Part shown: positions 1-6,828 of the stretch, one piece after another | How positions within the stretch are numbered: the stretch's first letter is position 1 | How the letters are laid out: each line of letters begins with the position of its first letter | The notes under the pieces: generated by a model | Told to the model about the DNA's origin: nothing | What the model saw: only the letters and a program-made list of their open reading frames with translations | Databases searched by the model: none | Translations under genes and position numbers: made by a program | Source of the DNA: Gammaproteobacteria bacterium | GTDB taxonomy: Bacteria > Pseudomonadota > Gammaproteobacteria > Pseudomonadales > Azotimanducaceae | Direction of reading: 5' to 3' | Assembly: GCA_002726925.1 (NCBI GenBank) | Contig: PBTJ01000109.1 | Location: forward strand, 2,731 to 12,153 | DNA: 9,423 nucleotides

Positions 1-333
1 AACGAACTCGTGCTTCTCGAGCACTTGATTCAGCCAGTTAGCACGAACGCCGTTAGGCGGATCAAGCAAAACCGGAATATCGCCTAATCGCCCCTCTACC
101 AGAGAAAAGTTGAACCCATCACCATGTGGTACACAGCGAATCTGAGCTTTGTCACAAATCTCGCCGTCACAAAGCACCAAACCGAATTCAAAACTCTCAA
201 GCGAACTCGCCGACAGAGCATCTTCGAAGTCCACAATTCCGCTCACCTCGAAGCCACCATTTCTGCTTTGGTTAAACCATGTCAGTGCCGCTGCAACCGG
301 CAGCTGCAAACGCTCTGGTATATCAACCTCCAT
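1..333 (-). CDS. Unrecognised protein, N-terminal 111 residues (continues off left edge)
   Basis: The frame is open from an ATG at 333 to the window edge, giving 111 residues with no stop. The start is supported by a perfect AGGAGG at 345-350, 11 bases upstream, inside the end of the preceding lipoprotein gene. The two genes overlap by 11 bases (323-333), which suggests translational coupling. There is no signal peptide or membrane segment in the visible part. It contains a cysteine cluster (C55, C60, C67) within LVLCDGEICDKAQIRC and ends in a segment with LLDPPNGVRANWL (89-101). From memory, a DPP-G-R-WL segment followed by a hydrophobic strand precedes a thioredoxin-fold domain in some peroxiredoxin-like proteins. 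The CxxC-type motif that would prove this lies outside the window, so I leave the function open. The reading frame is well supported; the family is not. Confidence 0.75.
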   Translation of the reverse strand, partial: MEVDIPERLQLPVAAALTWFNQSRNGGFEVSGIVDFEDALSASSLESFEFGLVLCDGEICDKAQIRCVPHGDGFNFSLVEGRLGDIPVLLDPPNGVRANWLNQVLEKHEFV

Positions 334-1456
334 TGCTATCTCTGCCTCCTATTTCATAACGCGCCACTCGATCTCCATGGGCTGACCCAAACCAAATACT
401 GTCACCCAGCGGTGTAGCTACGGTGCCAAAACCAAATATTTCACTGTCATACCGCCAAACATTTGTCTCGCTTAAGTCATTTAAATCGAGTTCATGCACA
501 GAAAAAGGCAGAAAGCAGTTGACTGTCTCGGCTGGACAATCCTCTAGGTACTCCATGACGGTCATATCGTGTTTTGCCGCCCAGACTGAACCCCGCGCCA
601 TCGTCAGATTATCCGCTCGCCCACCGTTATGTGTCGCAAGGACTTTTCCTGAAGCGATATCAAGCTTGCTCGTTTTGCCAGAGAACCAATAATTTACGTA
701 AAGTACGTCTTCCGCCTCATTGATAACGATGCCGTTGGGAAAACTCCCCTGTGATCCATCGACTCTTTGAAAACCGTCCGCAGTGGACCAATACCACACG
801 CTGCCAGTATCTTCTCCAGCGATGCCTGCCTCGATCAATTCATCAAAAGACCTATTGATGTCATACATCTCTGTGACGTAGAAACCACCGCCATCCGTTA
901 GCGCTACATCGTTGAACATGGGCTGGCGCGACCCAGATTCGGTAACGGGCGATTCAACGCAACCGCGCCACACGAGCCGCCAACTCGATTGGCTTGCCGC
1001 GAGTTCAAACAACTCCACCGTTTCACTGGGCAAGTGATTGGTTACAGCGACCATGTACTTTCCGTCATCGCGCTGATTGATATCTAGCCCGTGGGTGGAG
1101 AAATCCAGCGAGCCACGCTCGCAGTTTGGGTCGCCCCATGTGTTTTGCGACAGTTCGATCTCGACCGAACTTCGGTTCATCGTCGCCAAATCAATGAGCG
1201 ACATTTCATTTAGAGTCGATTCAGGGATTCCACCAAAGCCTGTGGCCAGCAAATATTTACTGTCGGGCGTTGCCGCCAAGTCCTCTGGATTTTTGTAACC
1301 GCACCAAACCGTGAACGTATCATCTGCGGCACAGGGTTTCGTTATCGTCGGTTTAGATGTTTGCAGATCGGTATTTTTGTCCGACTCATCGGAGCCCGCG
1401 CCGCACCCAACGCCAACAGCGGATATCGCTAATACCATCAAAAACGCTTTACCCAT
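323..1456 (-). CDS. Paraoxonase-like six-bladed beta-propeller lipoprotein (copy 1)
   Basis: This is a predicted calcium-dependent esterase or lactonase of the paraoxonase/SMP-30-like propeller group, 377 residues, exported and probably lipidated. I chose the ATG at 1456, not the upstream in-frame ATG at 1510, because AAAGGAGG (1461-1468) sits four bases before it and because it gives an N-terminal signal peptide ending in VGVGC with Cys18. The lipobox is imperfect (Gly at -3), so cleavage by signal peptidase I is possible. Landmarks recalled from human PON1 appear in order: PED (E58, D59; PON1 E53/D54), HG (H122; H115), NH (H141; H134), FND (N182; N168), PNG (N241; N224), ADN (D282, N283; D269/N270) and KHD (H296; H285). 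C42, C52, C112, C166, C307 and C314 recur in the second copy at 2596-3669. The equivalent of PON1 D183 is not evident. The substrate cannot be read from sequence. Its 3' end overlaps the next gene. Confidence 0.85.
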   Translation of the reverse strand: MGKAFLMVLAISAVGVGCGAGSDESDKNTDLQTSKPTITKPCAADDTFTVWCGYKNPEDLAATPDSKYLLATGFGGIPESTLNEMSLIDLATMNRSSVEIELSQNTWGDPNCERGSLDFSTHGLDINQRDDGKYMVAVTNHLPSETVELFELAASQSSWRLVWRGCVESPVTESGSRQPMFNDVALTDGGGFYVTEMYDINRSFDELIEAGIAGEDTGSVWYWSTADGFQRVDGSQGSFPNGIVINEAEDVLYVNYWFSGKTSKLDIASGKVLATHNGGRADNLTMARGSVWAAKHDMTVMEYLEDCPAETVNCFLPFSVHELDLNDLSETNVWRYDSEIFGFGTVATPLGDSIWFGSAHGDRVARYEIGGRDSNGG

Positions 1457-1460
1457 CACT

Positions 1461-1468
1461 CCTCCTTT
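1461..1468 (-). promoter_or_regulatory. Strong Shine-Dalgarno deciding the start of paraoxonase-like copy 1
   Basis: Read on the minus strand this is AAAGGAGG, four bases before the ATG at 1456. It selects that ATG over the longer frame beginning at 1510, which would place 18 extra residues before the signal peptide. Confidence 0.8.
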
Positions 1469-1623
1469 TGCGGACCAAAGAAAAAAGCATCCCCAAACGT
1501 TAACCGGCATCGCTTGCTAAACAAACTGGTTTTAGCCCTCGTGTTTTGTGGGCGATCGACCAACGAACGACAAAACTGATCTAAGCGGCGCGAATAAGCA
1601 ATCTTTCTCGCCCACCTTGAGCA

Positions 1624-2418
1624 TTAAAACAGCGACGCGTGTTGTCCACCGTCAATCACGATATTTTGGCCCACGATAAATCGCGCCAGTGGACTGCACA
1701 GAAATGCGGCCATCGGCGCTAAATCGTCTGCATTCCCAACAAACCCCGCTGGAATAGGATTATTTGCTCGAAAATGAGCGCCAACCGCCTCTGTATTATG
1801 CTCAAGGCCAAAGGCATCCGCATAATCCGCCATAATTTCGTTGGCTCCTTCAGTCGCAAACATGCCGGGTAAAAGGTTGTTGATATTGACGCCATGCTTG
1901 GCAATTTCTCGGGAAACGCTGGCTGTGTAATTGATTAGCGCCGATCGAGCAGGACCTGACATCAATCGCCAGACCATCGGATTTTTTGCAGAAAATGTGG
2001 CTATGTTAACGATACGTCCCCAACCACTTTCCTTCATATGCGGAATGTACTGGCGCATCAACTCGATTGGGCCGATCAAAGCCGAATCGATCGACTCACG
2101 CCACATCTCCGGCGTTACCTTAAGAAAGTCACCATTAGGCGCTGGCGGCTTAATCGTAATCGCTAAAATATCCGGATCTGGACAAGACTCCAGCAGCTTC
2201 GCGCGGTCCTCAGGCTTTGACGAGTCAGCGACGATTGGCGTGACGTTTACCTTGTATTTAGCCGAAATCTCTTTTGCTGCATTTTCCAGTCTCTCTCTAC
2301 GTCTGGCAGTGATAACCAATTCAACTCCTGCTTCTGCCAATCGCTCTGCAGTTGCTCGGCCCATACCAGCACTTCCACCTGCCATGATGGCTTTCTTACC
2401 TTTTATCTGAAGGTCCAT
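1624..2418 (-). CDS. Divergent SDR-family protein lacking the Tyr/Lys/Asn catalytic residues
   Basis: This is a short-chain dehydrogenase/reductase fold protein of 264 residues, the normal length for a classical SDR. The nucleotide-binding loop GGSAGMG is at 14-20, and the strand end TARRRERL (37-44) suggests NADP(H) preference. The C-terminal half is typical: NINNLLPG (178-185) and VIDGG (254-258). The active site is not typical. The NNAG position reads ITIK (87-90), the catalytic Asn position is Ala113, Ser143 is kept, and the YxxxK motif is replaced by Ser154 and Arg158 in MSGPARSAL. A known branch of FabG-like SDRs carries S..xR in place of Y..xK, but the loss of NNAG and Asn goes further. 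A GAGGGG stretch about eight bases upstream supports the ATG at 2418. The gene lies between the two paraoxonase-like lipoproteins, 167 and 177 bases from them. It may be a non-oxidoreductase, a binding protein, or an enzyme using other residues. Confidence 0.88.
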   Translation of the reverse strand: MDLQIKGKKAIMAGGSAGMGRATAERLAEAGVELVITARRRERLENAAKEISAKYKVNVTPIVADSSKPEDRAKLLESCPDPDILAITIKPPAPNGDFLKVTPEMWRESIDSALIGPIELMRQYIPHMKESGWGRIVNIATFSAKNPMVWRLMSGPARSALINYTASVSREIAKHGVNINNLLPGMFATEGANEIMADYADAFGLEHNTEAVGAHFRANNPIPAGFVGNADDLAPMAAFLCSPLARFIVGQNIVIDGGQHASLF

Positions 2419-2595
2419 TCGTTTACCCCTCTACCTTTCAATTTTTTGGCTCACTCTGATCGTGTCGCGAGTGTACTTCCGTGCCCAAACTGCGGCCGAA
2501 CCGGCAGTTGCTCCTTGACCGCGACTCAGCCTTAGCGGATTTCGAGGATCGCTTCGATCTCATCCACGACCGCGCCCCTAGCAGATGCCCCGCGT

Positions 2596-3669
2596 TTAGG
2601 GCCCGGGTGGCAAAAAATCCGCGGAAGACATCAATCGATCTCCGACAAACGACCCCATATAAACCCGTCCAGCCTGTGGAACAGCCACCGTTGCCGCCCC
2701 CATCGGCGGCCCAGCGTGGGCAAACACGGTCTCAGTCTCCATGGTGTCAGCATCAACCGCGATCACCGCAAAGCCGGCACCGCAGGCGAGTTCTTGGCTG
2801 CCTGCGCACGCAATCATATCGCTGAGCGGGGCCGTATGAGTGGTCACCCACAACCGTCCATCTGAGCCCCAAGCACTGTTGTCTGCGTTTGCCACGGCGG
2901 CAACGTCGACAATTTCGCCAGTGTCGACATCCACCTTCCAAAGTTCTTGAGTGACATACATGTTGGCAAAAACGTGACGCTCATCTGGCGAGATTTCCAA
3001 GCCATTAGGCTGGTTGGCAGTTGTCCCCGGCAATAGTTGCGGGCCAGCTTGCTTGCTCCAGCGCCAAAGATCGCCGGTATTGAAGCCAATCAAACTGAGC
3101 AGCATTTCTACCGTACCAGCGTTATGGAACATACGGGTGTAGATCACGTCGCCATTGGATAGCCCGACCACATCATTCATAAAGGTATCCGCAGCAGGCT
3201 CCAAACACCCCCGCCACTGCAGGCCCGTTGCTGAGCCGTTACCAAGCACCTCGAACATCTCAACCGTCTCACGCTCACCATGATTTACCACCAGATACCG
3301 CAAGGCGCCGTCTGCCAATCGATGCAAGTGGGTCCCATGGGGGCTGAATTTCTCTGGGTTTGGCGCAGCACAATCGGTATCGCCCCAAGTCGCGGAAGCA
3401 ACATCTACAACGGCAAAGGCAGACGGGAACAATGGTGTAACGCTCTCGGTCTGAGTATCGAATAGTGAAAGGCTACCTAAGCCGCCGATCATGCCCCCAA
3501 AATGCGCGAGTAGAAGATGACGCCCATCATCAAGCGCTGCAATATCTTCTGGGGTTTGTATGCCACAGACCGGTTGAAGCCCATCTCGGGGCTGACAATC
3601 TGCAATGTGAATATCGGCACTTGAGCAGGCACCTAACAAAACCGCAGTCAGCAACACAAATATCTTCAT
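2596..3669 (-). CDS. Paraoxonase-like six-bladed beta-propeller lipoprotein (copy 2)
   Basis: This is a predicted exported calcium-dependent esterase or lactonase of the paraoxonase-like group, 357 residues. The ATG at 3669 gives a short lipoprotein signal peptide with a perfect lipobox LLGAC (Cys15). Ser at +2 predicts outer-membrane sorting. An in-frame ATG at 3711 would add 14 polar residues before it and is less likely. The PON1-like landmarks are clear: PED (E41, D42), SPHG (H111), VVNH (H130) followed by ETVEMFE, MNDV (N165), PNGLEISPD (N222), ADN (D263, N264) and TTH (H278). C25, C35, C100, C155, C288 and C296 match six cysteines in the copy at 323-1456 in order and almost in spacing, which fits disulfides in the periplasm. 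The two proteins are clearly related but well diverged, so this is an old duplication or two separate acquisitions. The substrate is unknown. Confidence 0.88.
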   Translation of the reverse strand: MKIFVLLTAVLLGACSSADIHIADCQPRDGLQPVCGIQTPEDIAALDDGRHLLLAHFGGMIGGLGSLSLFDTQTESVTPLFPSAFAVVDVASATWGDTDCAAPNPEKFSPHGTHLHRLADGALRYLVVNHGERETVEMFEVLGNGSATGLQWRGCLEPAADTFMNDVVGLSNGDVIYTRMFHNAGTVEMLLSLIGFNTGDLWRWSKQAGPQLLPGTTANQPNGLEISPDERHVFANMYVTQELWKVDVDTGEIVDVAAVANADNSAWGSDGRLWVTTHTAPLSDMIACAGSQELACGAGFAVIAVDADTMETETVFAHAGPPMGAATVAVPQAGRVYMGSFVGDRLMSSADFLPPGP

Positions 3670-3905
3670 GTCTGTACCCCACCTGTAACGATTGGATGTC
3701 CCTACGACCAACGATACTTGATCTGGCGCAGTTTTTGATACGGGTGAGAGGTCGTCGTATTCCCCCGCCTTGCGAGTGCGACAGACGCAGCGCCAACAGG
3801 CTCTTCGCTGTCTGCAGATACGAATAGATATCGATCAGCGAGTGCAAACCGTATCGCGAGAGGGTATCTCCGCGCCCGAACTTTCTTTTATCTCTGATAC
3901 GCCGT

Positions 3906-3935
3906 GTTTGTCGTTGCGCCCGACATCGCACAAAC
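3906..3935. repeat. Imperfect inverted repeat downstream of the amidohydrolase gene
   Basis: GTTTGT (3906-3911) pairs with ACAAAC (3930-3935), and the stem can extend by CG/CG with one bulged base. It lies just past the stop codon of the amidohydrolase gene on the minus strand, so it could form a hairpin at the transcript's 3' end. No U-run follows it, so I do not call it a terminator. Confidence 0.25.
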
Positions 3936-3942
3936 CTCACAT

Positions 3943-4968
3943 CTAAAGCGCGCTTTCCATACGGTATGCGCGAGCTGCCGCCGCAGCAAATAGTTCCGTT
4001 TTCTCACCTGCGGAGGCTCCAGCAGAAATGCGCTTAAACGCATTCCAACAGACCTGATAACTGCACCAACGTTTTTGTACTGGAAAGTTAGACTCGTACA
4101 TCGAACGCGCGGGGCCAAAGGCGTCAATGCAGGTTTCCATCCAGGGCCGCCACGCTTGAGCGACCTCCTGAGAACTTGGGGGCAGGGTACGGTCGCCTTC
4201 ATAACTGGGCATACGGATTGGCATCGCTCCGAGCTTTACGAACACATTATGACGCTCGCTGACCGGCAGTAGCGCCGCCTTCCAATGGGCAAAAACTTCG
4301 TCATTTTTGCCTCGATACGGCCCTCCAAGGATGGGACTTCCGACATGATTAAGGACAATCGTGAGATCTGGATGGTTGTCAGCGAGCTGGGCAACCTCCT
4401 CTAACTGGGTGTGATAAAGCCACACATCAAGCGATAGATTCATACGGTGAACAACGTTTACCGCCTCGTTAACCGACGCCTCTAAGAGCAAACTTTCACG
4501 GTCCCCAACGTTGTGGATGCCCTCATGTGAATGCCAACCACTGGATATTCGAACTCCACGAAAGCGTCCGCCCGACGCTTCGATATGCTGTTCTAGAATC
4601 GGTTCCACCGCGCTACCAAGTGTGAGATCAACGTTGCCAAACATCACATCACAGGCGCGGGCGGCGCCAAAATCACCACTTGCGCTGATTGCCGCCTGCC
4701 CACGAACAAACTCGGTTTCGCCAAGTGAACGCTGCGTAAGCGGACCATCAACCCGGTACATGGAGTGGCATTCTGCGTAAACCGTGGCCAGAATATTATG
4801 ACCGCTGTTGAGATCTGCAGCCAATTCCGGCATCAAATAGGTGTAGCCGTTACGCACCCACAAGTGGTGATGCGGATCAATAATTGGCAAATCCGGCTCG
4901 AGCACCTCTTCCGTCACGCTGGCTATCCAGTGATCATCTGGGCCTGACTGGCCGGTGTTCGCAGCCAT
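3943..4968 (-). CDS. Amidohydrolase_2 family metal-dependent hydrolase (COG3618-like)
   Basis: This is a predicted cytoplasmic TIM-barrel hydrolase of 341 residues, close to the usual length of the COG3618 group, which includes 2-pyrone-4,6-dicarboxylate lactonase-like and L-fuconolactonase-like enzymes. The N-terminal metal motif is IIDPHHHLW (29-37). Further conserved histidines are at 186 (WLYH) and 208 (LNHVG), and the C-terminal signature is ESNFPV (292-297) followed by WNAFKRI (308-314). In many relatives the last motif continues with Asp-Lys; here it is Gln298-Lys299. The ATG at 4968 has AAGGAG (4975-4980) six bases upstream, so the start is firm. No signal peptide is seen. Lactone or other C-O ring hydrolysis fits the family and the SDR and monooxygenase neighbours, but amide, carboxylate or dihydrocoumarin-like substrates cannot be excluded. 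It lies 93 bases after the SDR gene and probably shares its transcript. Confidence 0.88.
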   Translation of the reverse strand: MAANTGQSGPDDHWIASVTEEVLEPDLPIIDPHHHLWVRNGYTYLMPELAADLNSGHNILATVYAECHSMYRVDGPLTQRSLGETEFVRGQAAISASGDFGAARACDVMFGNVDLTLGSAVEPILEQHIEASGGRFRGVRISSGWHSHEGIHNVGDRESLLLEASVNEAVNVVHRMNLSLDVWLYHTQLEEVAQLADNHPDLTIVLNHVGSPILGGPYRGKNDEVFAHWKAALLPVSERHNVFVKLGAMPIRMPSYEGDRTLPPSSQEVAQAWRPWMETCIDAFGPARSMYESNFPVQKRWCSYQVCWNAFKRISAGASAGEKTELFAAAAARAYRMESAL

Positions 4969-4974
4969 GAGCTA

Positions 4975-4980
4975 CTCCTT
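4975..4980 (-). promoter_or_regulatory. Shine-Dalgarno of the amidohydrolase gene
   Basis: Read on the minus strand this is AAGGAG, six bases before the ATG at 4968. It confirms the start, which places the DPHHH metal motif 30 residues into the protein. Confidence 0.7.
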
Positions 4981-5061
4981 TTGGCTAGTAAAAGGCCGAG
5001 CTAATGATCGTTTCATCCACCACGCTTGTCAGAAACACCGCGCGCTCGATTCGATCAACCC

Positions 5062-5940
5062 TCAGGCATCGCTCTCGCCGGGGTCGCGTTTACGCAGCGC
5101 GTTGTCGGCGCCTGTTGAGCCCTTCGTAACGCCGGAGTAACGCGAGTTACTGGCCGCCATCTGTGGAAATCGGCGAGTACGTCCGGGACCCTCTGCCGTC
5201 GAGCCTCCGTCCACCACGATCGATTCTCCCGTTACAAACCCAGCATCGTCTGATGCGAGAAACAGAGCTACACCCGCAATATGCTCGCCACGGCCGTAAT
5301 CGGGCCAGGGCTGGCTTTGAGTAAACGATCGCTTAATTGCCTCGGGGTTCTTACCCTCCGTCAGAGGTGTAGCGATATATCCGGGGCAAATGGCGTTCAC
5401 ACGAATGTGGTCTGGGGCGAGCTCTACGGCTGCCGATTTTGAGAGATTGATTACCGCTGCCTTCGCAGCGGAGTAAACCAACGGCCCCGCGTCACCGCTT
5501 AACCCTGCAATAGACGCGGTATTTATGATGGAGCCACCGTCGCCTTGCCGACGCATGATCTTCGCGCCGTGCTTCATTCCTAGGAATACGCCTTTCGCCA
5601 ACACATCAAAGGTATAGTCCCAGTCTTCTACCGTTGTTTCAGTAATGGGGCCGATCGCACCGCCGACACCGGCATTATTGAAGAGAACGTCAAGACGACC
5701 GTAAGCGGACAGCGCATGCTCGCACATCGCCTCGATATCTTCCTCACTGGCCACGTCCGTTTGAATAAACGAAACATCGAGACCTTGTTGCAGCGCCGTT
5801 TCGACTGCCGCGTTACCGGTTTGTGCGTTGAAATCGGCAATAACAACTTGAGCACCCTCCGCGGCAAAGCTCAACACAGACGCGAGGCCCATACCGCTCG
5901 CGCCTCCCGTTACCACCGCCACTTTGTTGGCTAATCGCAT
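5062..5940 (-). CDS. Classical SDR oxidoreductase with a C-terminal extension
   Basis: This is a short-chain alcohol dehydrogenase/ketoreductase of 292 residues. It has the nucleotide loop TGGASGMG (11-18), Asp36 at the end of the second strand (NAD(H) preference), NNAG (88-91), Ser143, and Tyr156/Lys160 in YSAAK, followed by CPGYIATPL and VVDGG (242-246). The catalytic Asn expected three residues before the Gly of KGVFLG is Leu114. From memory, several catabolic SDRs with a DVL.xGVFLG segment share this. A normal classical SDR would stop near residue 250; about 40 extra polar, basic residues follow, rich in Arg, Ser and Gly, with no recognised motif. They may come from loss of the original stop codon. 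The upstream GAGAGAAG is a weak ribosome site. The gene starts 27 bases after the stop of the monooxygenase stump, so the two belonged to one operon. Oxidation of a secondary, possibly cyclic, alcohol is a reasonable guess. Confidence 0.9.
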   Translation of the reverse strand: MRLANKVAVVTGGASGMGLASVLSFAAEGAQVVIADFNAQTGNAAVETALQQGLDVSFIQTDVASEEDIEAMCEHALSAYGRLDVLFNNAGVGGAIGPITETTVEDWDYTFDVLAKGVFLGMKHGAKIMRRQGDGGSIINTASIAGLSGDAGPLVYSAAKAAVINLSKSAAVELAPDHIRVNAICPGYIATPLTEGKNPEAIKRSFTQSQPWPDYGRGEHIAGVALFLASDDAGFVTGESIVVDGGSTAEGPGRTRRFPQMAASNSRYSGVTKGSTGADNALRKRDPGESDA

Positions 5941-5967
5941 CGTCTTCTCTCGCTCTTTTCTTCACAA

Positions 5968-6207
5968 CTACTGAAAGGAAATGCCGGTGTAGCTCTCTGA
6001 GTCGAATCGCGCACCGGGGTATCGATTGTTGTACCAGGTTCCACCCAGGTCCGCGTTTGCGTCCAGCACCGTCGCACGAGCACCCAATTCGGCCAGTCGC
6101 TTAATCTGGTAGATACCGGCGACACCTGCGCCAACCACGACAACCGGATAGTCAAGGTGCTCGTCAATACCTCCGATATCGCCAATTTCGCAAATCTGTT
6201 CCGCCAT
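5968..6207 (-). pseudogene. N-terminal remnant of a Baeyer-Villiger-type flavin monooxygenase
   Basis: Only 79 residues remain of a protein normally near 500 to 600 residues long. They hold the FAD-binding GAGVAG motif preceded by a hydrophobic strand (PVVVVGAG), the acidic end of the second strand (VLDAN), and the family motif GGTWYNNRYPGARFDSES, typical of cyclohexanone/phenylacetone monooxygenase relatives. The frame then ends in TAG right after SFQ. No later monooxygenase sequence (second NADPH-binding motif or BVMO fingerprint) appears in any frame before the next gene starts 27 bases on. The start at ATG 6207 has GGGAG just upstream, so the 5' end looks intact. The sequence shows a 3' deletion, not a simple nonsense mutation. 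A short stable FAD-binding peptide is conceivable but unlikely to be active, because the rest of the FAD domain and the whole NADPH domain are missing. Confidence 0.8.
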
Positions 6208-6780
6208 ATCGTCTCCCAGACCAAAGCGGCAGAGCCGCTGCACCCAGCAAAGATTCTACCAAAGTCTGCTGGAACATTGAGGACACCGACGAACGCTTTT
6301 GAAGCCGATTTGGCAAAGGTTTATCGTGTGCTTTCGTCTATCTGAGTTTCGGCAAACGCGGTGACTTTTGAACGAGCAAGTCTCGGACTATCGCGTTATC
6401 TCAGCGGGAGGTTTTAGCGTGTCAGCGTTAACGTTGCCTGCTGTTTTTTCGGCCAAAGCGCTGCTGCAAAAAATTGCAAACAGTGAGGAGAGCCTAATTT
6501 TCAGGCCAGTTCATGTAGCGCCCCTGCTCGGTGTTAGCCGCTGAGATCGTAGTTTGCCTCCAGCCGTCTTAGGGCCTGTTCTGCGACCACCATGCTCCCT
6601 GCACCGAATTATTCCAGTCATCGGAATCGACCGGACGGCGTGCCCGGGCGCGTCTTAGCGCCGCATCTTTCGCCCGTTTGAGCAGGATTTTTCACAGGGT
6701 CAGGTGTTCTTTTCGCATTTGACGACTGCAGGAGAGGATTATGCCGAATCGCTTGGAGCCAATATCTTGCACGATAAATG

Positions 6781-6796
6781 TCACACATATGCGTGA
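6781..6796. promoter_or_regulatory. Near-perfect 16-bp palindrome, candidate operator
   Basis: TCACACATATGCGTGA matches its own reverse complement at 14 of 16 positions (TCAC-n-CATATG-n-GTGA). It lies 32 bases before the GTG start of the aminotransferase, at or near where a promoter would be. Two-fold symmetry of this size is typical of dimeric regulator sites. No regulator gene is in the window to pair with it, so its role is inferred from position and symmetry alone. Confidence 0.4.
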
Positions 6797-6816
6797 TTTC
6801 ACATGTGCTTTGTTGA

Positions 6817-6822
6817 TATAAA
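6817..6822 (+). promoter_or_regulatory. Candidate -10 element directly before the aminotransferase start
   Basis: TATAAA (5 of 6 to TATAAT) would place transcription initiation at about the GTG at 6829, so the mRNA could be leaderless or nearly so. This fits the absence of any Shine-Dalgarno sequence before that GTG. No good -35 lies 16 to 18 bases upstream, which would suit activator dependence on the palindrome at 6781-6796. The call is weak without transcript data. Confidence 0.3.
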
Positions 6823-6828
6823 AACTTA

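Larger units (their letters stand above)
6208..6828. other. Gene-poor divergent intergenic region
   Basis: About 620 bases separate the minus-strand monooxygenase stump from the plus-strand aminotransferase. I see no convincing protein-coding gene, RNA gene or transposase. It contains a perfect 6-bp stem with a 3-base loop (6225-6239, AGCGGC-AGA-GCCGCT) in the leader of the stump, a TAGAAT-like -10 on the minus strand (6253-6258) with no clear -35, a short coding-looking stretch on the minus strand (6534-6608), and a near-palindrome at 6781-6796. Divergent promoters are expected here, and the length and scattered coding-like pieces also fit gene decay. Confidence 0.6.

Noticed and set aside
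1548..1615. Inverted repeat GTGGGCGA / TCGCCCAC with a 52-base loop between the lipoprotein and SDR genes
   Set aside because: The loop is long, there is no U-run and no second copy, so chance is a sufficient explanation.
1931..2410. 159-codon plus-strand frame
   Set aside because: It lies wholly opposite the divergent SDR gene, whose SDR motifs are unambiguous.
2481..2825. 114-codon plus-strand frame reaching into the gap between SDR and lipoprotein genes
   Set aside because: It is Pro/Arg/Gln-rich low-information sequence and mostly antisense to the lipoprotein.
3530..3940. 136-codon minus-strand frame partly in the gap before the lipoprotein gene
   Set aside because: It runs antiframe through the start of the lipoprotein gene, has an Arg-rich unstructured composition and no ribosome site; it is a shadow frame.
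3945..3956. Perfect 12-bp palindrome AAAGCGCGCTTT at the end of the amidohydrolase gene
   Set aside because: It has no loop, overlaps the stop codon region and coding sequence, and is not repeated; it is not a terminator.
6465..6478. Hairpin TGCAA-AAAA-TTGCA in the gene-poor region
   Set aside because: The stem is short and A/T-rich with no T-run or gene end nearby.
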